From assembly GCA_965220105.1 (NCBI GenBank), contig OZ244811.1:2170001-2234000 (forward strand): a stretch of DNA of 64,000 nt, given 5' to 3'. The translations under genes and the position numbers were made by a program. Every line of letters starts with the position of its first letter. The first letter of the stretch is position 1. Below, piece after piece: positions 58,423 through 64,000 of the stretch. Below the pieces are notes generated by a model. The model made no database searches. It was not told the origin of the DNA and saw nothing but the letters and a program-made list of their open reading frames with translations. This stretch comes from Bin87 sp965220105 (lineage in GTDB: Bacteria > Chloroflexota > Dehalococcoidia > Lucifugimonadales > UBA3495).

Positions 58423-59046
58423 TTATTCCACGGGGCTGCGGCCGGCCAGCGCCCGGGTCAACGTGGTTTCGTCGGCGAATTCCAGCGTGCCGCCCACGGG
58501 CAGCCCCCGGGCCAGGCGGGTGATCGTTGCGCCGGTGCCTTGCAGGCGACGCAGGATGAAATCGGCGGTGGCGTCGCCCTCCAGGGTGGGGTTGGTGGCG
58601 ATGATCAGCTCGCGGAAAGGGTCGTCGGCGCCTTCCAGCCGGGCAAAGAGTTGCGGCAGGTGGATATCCTCCGGGCCGACGCCGTTGAGGGGTGATAGGA
58701 CGCCGTGGAGCACGTGGTACAGGCCGCGGTAAGCGCGGGTGCGTTCCAGGGCCACCAGGTCGCGGGACTCCTCAACGACGCAAATCTGTTCGCGGTTGCG
58801 CTGGGGGTTGGAGCAGATGTCGCAGGGGGAAGCGTCGGTCAGGTTGCGGCACTCCGCGCAGAGCAGGATACGGTCCTTGAGGGCAATGATGGCTTCGGCC
58901 AAATTGCGGGCGTCGTCGTCCGACATCTGTGCGATGTGGTACGCAATGCGCTGGGCGCTCTTGGGGCCGATGCCGGGCAGACGGTGCAGCTCGTCGATGA
59001 GCAGGCTGAGGGAGCGAGTGGTGCCCGGGCCGGGTTGACCAACCAT
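58423..59046 (-). CDS. recR: Recombination protein RecR
   Basis: The 207-aa protein has the helix-hairpin-helix LPGIGPKSAQRIAYHI, the C4 zinc finger CAECRNLTDASPCDIC, and the Toprim domain with ICVVEESRDLVALER and IIATNPTLEGDATA. The first 12 residues are a short extension; the usual start would be near LLIDELHRLPG. It is the second gene of the dnaX-ybaB-recR cluster and acts with RecO in gap repair. Confidence 0.95.
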   Translation of the reverse strand: MVGQPGPGTTRSLSLLIDELHRLPGIGPKSAQRIAYHIAQMSDDDARNLAEAIIALKDRILLCAECRNLTDASPCDICSNPQRNREQICVVEESRDLVALERTRAYRGLYHVLHGVLSPLNGVGPEDIHLPQLFARLEGADDPFRELIIATNPTLEGDATADFILRRLQGTGATITRLARGLPVGGTLEFADETTLTRALAGRSPVE

Positions 59047-59103
59047 GTTATATCCGGGTTGTATCCGGCGTAAGGGGCCGCGGGGTTGCGGCCACGGGTT
59101 GGA

Positions 59104-59406
59104 TCAGGTGAGGCCGGGGATGTTGAGGCCGCCGGTTACGGCGTTCATCTTCTCGGCGGCCATCTGCTGGGTACGAGCCGAGGCGTCGTTGACGGCAGCG
59201 GCGACCAGGTCCTGCAGGAGGTCGATATCCTCAGCCGCTTCCGGTTCGATGACCACCGCAGACACTTCCTGCCGGCCGTTCATGGTGACGCGGACCACGC
59301 CGCCGCCGGCCGAGCCCTCCACCGTCAATTCTTCAAGTTCCTGCTGCACCTTGGCCAGGCGGTTTTGCAACTGCTGGGCCTGACGCATCATCTTGCGATT
59401 CACCAT
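59104..59406 (-). CDS. ybaB: Nucleoid-associated protein YbaB/EbfC
   Basis: The 100-aa protein (MMRQAQQLQNRLAKVQQELEELTVEGSAGGGVVRVTMNGRQEV) is the standard YbaB/EbfC dimeric DNA-binding protein. It sits two bases after the dnaX stop and 57 bases before recR, the conserved order. Confidence 0.95.
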   Translation of the reverse strand: MVNRKMMRQAQQLQNRLAKVQQELEELTVEGSAGGGVVRVTMNGRQEVSAVVIEPEAAEDIDLLQDLVAAAVNDASARTQQMAAEKMNAVTGGLNIPGLT

Positions 59407-59408
59407 AA

Positions 59409-61070
59409 TTACTCTGGCGCCTCCTGTGGGTCGTCTACGATGCGCGCACCCAGGCCCATAGCGGTGCGAACCAGATGGCTGTCCTGGACCGAGCTGCGAG
59501 CGGGGCGAGTGGTGTCGCCGTTGGCACTGGCCAATGTTACCTCAAAGGGGAACCTGGCGCCGAAGGCCGCCTCAATCGCCACTTCGATGGTATCACGAAC
59601 CCTGGGGTCGGCCAGTTCTTCCTGCATACGGTCCAGGTTGGCGACGTTGCGGAAGGGAAGCACCAACGAGGAACCGTCGGCTGACATGTGGACGCTGTCG
59701 GGGCGGCAGTCCCGGAGCAGGGCGCCCAGGCTGTACTTGTTGCCCTTGGTGCGACTGAGTTCCCGGACGGTCTGTTCCCACTGGCCTTGCAGGCTGTTGG
59801 GGGCGGCCGGAGCAGCGCTGCCCACCGCCGCCTGGCGTTGGGGTTGACGTAGCGGTGGCCGATCGGGAGCCGCCTGGGGGGGCGGGGGGGCCGGCCGGGG
59901 TGGTGGCGGCGGTGGCGGACCGCGTCGGGACGCGGGTGGGGTCGGTGAATCCGCGGGGGTCGCCGGCTGCGGCGCCGTCACAACGGAAACCGCTGGTTCC
60001 TCACGTCCAATCTCGGCGGCAGCGACTTCCAGGGACAATGATGCCGGGGCGTCGTAGCGCAGGTTGGCCTCGGCCCAGATGCGAACGGCACGCAGAATGC
60101 GGACCTGGTCGGTCTGCTGCACGGCGGAACGTAGCGTCGCCAGGACGTCATCGGGGAGGTCCAGGGTGTCGGTGGAGTCCCACGAAACCAGCAGGGCCGA
60201 GCGGAGCAGTTCCAGGGTCTGGCGGTGCATCTGGCGCGGGTCGGCGCCCTCCCAGACCGCCTCGTTGATGGCGGTCAGCGCGCCCGGGGTGTCGGCGGCC
60301 AGCAGTTTTTGCACCAGGTTCAGGTAGGCTTCACCGCGACCCAATCCCAGCAGTTCCTCCACGTCGCCAATTTTGATGGTATCGGTGGAGGAAACCACGA
60401 GCTGCTCGAGGATGTTCTCGGCGTCACGCAGCGAGCCGCCGGCGTGGCGTGCCACCAGGCGGAGGGCGTCGGGCTCAATGGCCACGGCTTCCAGATCGCT
60501 AATCCGGGCCAGCCGGTCGTAGATGACCTGGCCCGGCAGACGGCGGAAGTCGTAACGCTGGCAGCGGGAAATGATGGTAGGCAGGATGTTGTGGGCTTCG
60601 GTGGTGCAGAGGATGAAGATGACGTGCTGGGGCGGTTCTTCCAGGGTTTTCAGGAAGGCGTTGGAAGCCTGGGCCGTAAGCATGTGGGCTTCGTCGATGA
60701 TGTACACCTTGCGGGCGCTCTCGGCGGGCAGGAAGTGGACCTTGTCGCGGATGTCGCGGATTTCGTCGATACCCCGGTTGCTGGCGGCGTCCAACTCGAT
60801 GATGTCCAGGTTGCGGCCTTCGTTGATGGAAATGCACGGGTTGCATTCGTTGCAGGGGTCGCCCTGCTGGGGATTGGCGCAGTTGACCGCCTTGGCCAGC
60901 ACGCGGGCCGTGGTGGTTTTGCCGGTGCCTCGGGGTCCGCAGAAGAGGTAGCTGTGGCTTACCCGACCCTGCATGATGGCCTGGCGCAGGGTGCTGGTAA
61001 CGTGCTCCTGCCCGGCCAGGTCGGTGAACCGTCTGGGCCGCCACTTGCGGTAATACACCTGAGAGGTCAT
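59409..61070 (-). CDS. dnaX: DNA polymerase III subunit gamma/tau
   Basis: ATG 61070 (MTSQVYYRKWRPRRFTDLAG) is the family-typical start; an upstream in-frame start adds 38 non-family residues. The 553-aa protein has Walker A GPRGTGKT (45-52), the zinc module C-x8-C-x2-C-x2-C (CANPQQGDPCNECNPC), VYIIDEAHML, and ILCTTEAHNILPTIISRCQRY (sensor 1/SRC). A proline-rich linker (about residues 385-430) leads to a C-terminal tau-like domain. It forms the clamp-loader core. No obvious programmed frameshift site. Confidence 0.95.
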   Translation of the reverse strand: MTSQVYYRKWRPRRFTDLAGQEHVTSTLRQAIMQGRVSHSYLFCGPRGTGKTTTARVLAKAVNCANPQQGDPCNECNPCISINEGRNLDIIELDAASNRGIDEIRDIRDKVHFLPAESARKVYIIDEAHMLTAQASNAFLKTLEEPPQHVIFILCTTEAHNILPTIISRCQRYDFRRLPGQVIYDRLARISDLEAVAIEPDALRLVARHAGGSLRDAENILEQLVVSSTDTIKIGDVEELLGLGRGEAYLNLVQKLLAADTPGALTAINEAVWEGADPRQMHRQTLELLRSALLVSWDSTDTLDLPDDVLATLRSAVQQTDQVRILRAVRIWAEANLRYDAPASLSLEVAAAEIGREEPAVSVVTAPQPATPADSPTPPASRRGPPPPPPPRPAPPPPQAAPDRPPLRQPQRQAAVGSAAPAAPNSLQGQWEQTVRELSRTKGNKYSLGALLRDCRPDSVHMSADGSSLVLPFRNVANLDRMQEELADPRVRDTIEVAIEAAFGARFPFEVTLASANGDTTRPARSSVQDSHLVRTAMGLGARIVDDPQEAPE

Positions 61071-61353
61071 ATCTGTACAGTCGAGGGCCGTAGATTGGCT
61101 GGGGGGTGAACTCTGGGCGTGTGCTGGGAACTGGCCCCGTGGAAGCCTGGGTTCCGGTGTCTGGGTTCCGATTATTGAAGTCACTATACCCGCTGTCGGT
61201 ATGCGGCGCTATAGGCGGCTGTCGCTGGGCAAAACTTTGCGATGATGCACACAATCCCCGACCCAGCCAGTTGATCAAACCCGGCCAGTTGCGGGATCGG
61301 GATTGCCACGTAGTTGGGCGCCCCGCAATGACAGTGGGTTGGTGTGAGGGTCG
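61071..61353. repeat. Intergenic region with a half family B repeat
   Basis: 61299-61334 (GGGATTGCCACGTAGTTGGG..CCCCGCAATGACAG) is a shortened family B palindrome. Otherwise no gene; the stretch 61160-61260 shows no recognised signal. Confidence 0.55.
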
Positions 61354-62775
<1,422 letters not shown>

Positions 62776-62793
62776 GGCGTACCTCCGATTTGA

Positions 62794-63777
62794 TTAGGCG
62801 GGGGCGTTGTCGGCGCCGGTGGATGGGTCAAACGGCCAGGGTGACCAGGAGTTGAGGAATTGATTATCGCGTAAAAATGCTTCGATTTCTTGAAACAGCG
62901 CCCCGAAATCATTGGGGTTGTTTCGTTTCGGCATCAGGTCAGGGAAAGGGAGAATATCCGGATGCGTACTGGCGAATTCATCCCACGCTTCAACGATGTA
63001 TTCGGCGCGGGCCAAATCGTCTAAATCGGAAAATGAAAAACCTGTGGTTAAGCTAGGAGCTTGGTATCTTTCCAGCCGGTCAAAGAGTTGATTCACTACT
63101 TCGGCAATTTCACGCACGCCGGCTTTCATCGTGATGAAGTCGGCGACTGCGATTAGCGAGTTGAATTCAACGTCTTCATTGTCGTAAGCATAAGGGGTCG
63201 GCAGAGTGGTATCGGAGAGCTGTTGGATGAGCCGGTTCAGACGGATGGTAACAGACGCAATCCGCGGGGAATAATCACTCGAGGCAATTGCAGTTGGGGG
63301 GACGTATTCCGTAAAGGCACCGATCTGTTGCTGCATAATCCTGAGGGCGCCCAAAAAACCGCGACCCAGGTGTAGGACTTCGGAAGCGGGAATAGATACG
63401 GTGGCCGTATCTGGGTCATATTGATAGATGGGCGATTGGGCGGCGGGTTCAGCCAGGCGGTACGAGGCCAGTTGGGCAGCCTGCGCCGGGGAGGGCCAGA
63501 GTTGACTGGGAACCGGGATGTCGCCAGAGCGTTTTTCGGCTTGGGCCATGTCGTAAGCGGCTTGCATCCGGTACCAGGAGCCAGGGCTGCTGCCGAATAC
63601 CTTGCCCACGCGGATGGCCATTTCCGGGGACAGGCCGGCACGTCCAGCCACCAAGTCAGACAGTTCGCTGGCGGGGACGCCAAGAGATGCCGCGGCTTCC
63701 GGGATAGTGAGGCCGAGGGGTTCGATGCACTCGTGAAGGATAATTGGCCCCGGATGGGCCGGGTCTTGCATCGGCAT
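62794..63777 (-). CDS. HigA-type antitoxin with long C-terminal extension
   Basis: The 327-aa protein begins with a HigA-like helix-turn-helix: PGPIILHECIEPLGLTIPEAAASLGVPASELSDLVAGRAGLSPEMAIRVGKVFGSSPGSWYRMQAAYDMAQAE. This is the normal whole antitoxin (about 100 residues). It then continues for about 225 residues with no recognised domain, helical and acidic (RIASVTIRLNRLIQQLSD, MKAGVREIAEVVNQLFDRLE, ALFQEIEAFLRDNQFL). The HigB toxin gene is 27 bases upstream, so the pair is in HigB-HigA order. The extension may bind another partner or be a fused second gene. Confidence 0.8.
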   Translation of the reverse strand: MPMQDPAHPGPIILHECIEPLGLTIPEAAASLGVPASELSDLVAGRAGLSPEMAIRVGKVFGSSPGSWYRMQAAYDMAQAEKRSGDIPVPSQLWPSPAQAAQLASYRLAEPAAQSPIYQYDPDTATVSIPASEVLHLGRGFLGALRIMQQQIGAFTEYVPPTAIASSDYSPRIASVTIRLNRLIQQLSDTTLPTPYAYDNEDVEFNSLIAVADFITMKAGVREIAEVVNQLFDRLERYQAPSLTTGFSFSDLDDLARAEYIVEAWDEFASTHPDILPFPDLMPKRNNPNDFGALFQEIEAFLRDNQFLNSWSPWPFDPSTGADNAPA

Positions 63778-63804
63778 TTTCCCTGCTCCTGTCCTTTGTT
63801 CAGA

Positions 63805-64000
63805 CTAATGATAGTCTATCAAATCGACATCGCTAACATTTTGGCCGGTGAATCGAAAGACGACGCGCCAGTTGCGGGACACGGTGACTGCCCAATAACC
63901 GGCAAGGTTTCCCAGCAAGGGATGCAAGTCGAACCCCGGTTTGTCCATATCCATGTGATCCCCGGCCTGCTCCAAACTAGTCAAGATGTAGTGAATCTTA
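63805..64000 (-). CDS. HigB-type toxin (RelE/ParE superfamily), cut by window edge
   Basis: The frame is open to base 64000; the stop is TAG at 63805-63807. The visible 65 codons (HYILTSLEQAGDHMDMDKPGFDLHPLLGNLAGYWAVTVSRNWRVVFRFTGQNVSDVDLIDYH) match the C-terminal half of HigB, a ribosome-dependent mRNA interferase. They include the LHPL-x-G and SRNWRVVFRF segments. The start is outside the window. Paired with the HigA-like gene downstream. Confidence 0.88.
   Translation of the reverse strand, partial: KIHYILTSLEQAGDHMDMDKPGFDLHPLLGNLAGYWAVTVSRNWRVVFRFTGQNVSDVDLIDYH

Noticed and set aside
61071..61184. N-terminal extension of dnaX
   Set aside because: The family begins at MTSQVYYRKWRP; the extra 38 codons are Pro/Ser/Thr-rich and follow no ribosome site.

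Overview
The window is a GC-rich bacterial chromosome segment that most resembles a Chloroflexota genome (Dehalococcoidia/SAR202-like or sponge-associated lineages). This is inferred from gene style: proline/threonine-rich oligopeptide-binding lipoproteins, many MFS carriers and amidohydrolases, a biotin carboxylase/BCCP pair, the MoxR/VWA pair, and two families of short palindromic intergenic repeats. No rRNA, tRNA or CRISPR array was seen, so placement is not proven.

Layout. 1-4.2 kb: the right part of an integrated phage- or satellite-like element. It has a 5'-truncated SF3-type helicase, a long hairpin bounded by a perfect 23-bp inverted repeat, and a run of small, tightly packed genes (zinc ribbons, HNH nuclease, membrane protein, coiled coil). 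4.5-5.7 kb: an orphan branched-chain amino-acid-type binding lipoprotein. 5.7-9.4 kb: two degenerate insertion sequences (IS630 type, IS1182 type), each broken by a short tandem duplication. 9.3-10.9 kb: a GrdB/PrdB-family gene whose frame continues through a TGA at the redox-active position (UxxC), i.e. a probable selenoprotein. 11-12.8 kb: a zinc alcohol dehydrogenase and a small gene. 12.9-23.4 kb: a dipeptide-type ABC transporter locus with two permeases, four paralogous binding-protein genes and the fossil of a fifth; each intact binding-protein gene has its own matching promoter, about 90-nt leader and terminator. 23.8-26.4 kb: a UvrD/PcrA helicase. 26.6-32 kb: a possible organosulfur oxidation cassette (cysteine-dioxygenase-like cupin, four-domain rhodanese, molybdenum sulfite oxidase-like enzyme, acyl-CoA-dehydrogenase-fold enzyme). 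32-42 kb: two MFS carriers, a divergent RdgB/HAM1 protein, a MoxR ATPase, an FAD oxidoreductase, a CoxE-like VWA protein, a CMD-fold protein and a SIS-domain protein. 42-46.7 kb: an RHH/PIN toxin-antitoxin pair, two paralogous amidohydrolases, a methyltransferase and a NYN protein. 46.9-51.7 kb: NAD synthetase, an MFS carrier, a lipoprotein and a Phd/PIN toxin-antitoxin pair. 51.8-64 kb: housekeeping genes (uvrA, accB/accC, recO, recR, ybaB/ebfC, dnaX, asnS) and a HigBA module cut by the right edge.

How the genes work together. The binding proteins and permeases form an importer that needs ATPases encoded elsewhere. The cupin, rhodanese and sulfite oxidase could act in series on reduced organic sulfur. 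MoxR and VWA are partners in metalloenzyme maturation, here separated by unrelated genes. dnaX-ybaB-recR is the classical replication/repair cluster. The main points for follow-up are the UGA-containing GrdB-like gene, the promoter-matched array of binding-protein genes with a gene-conversion tract, and the hairpin next to the SF3 helicase.
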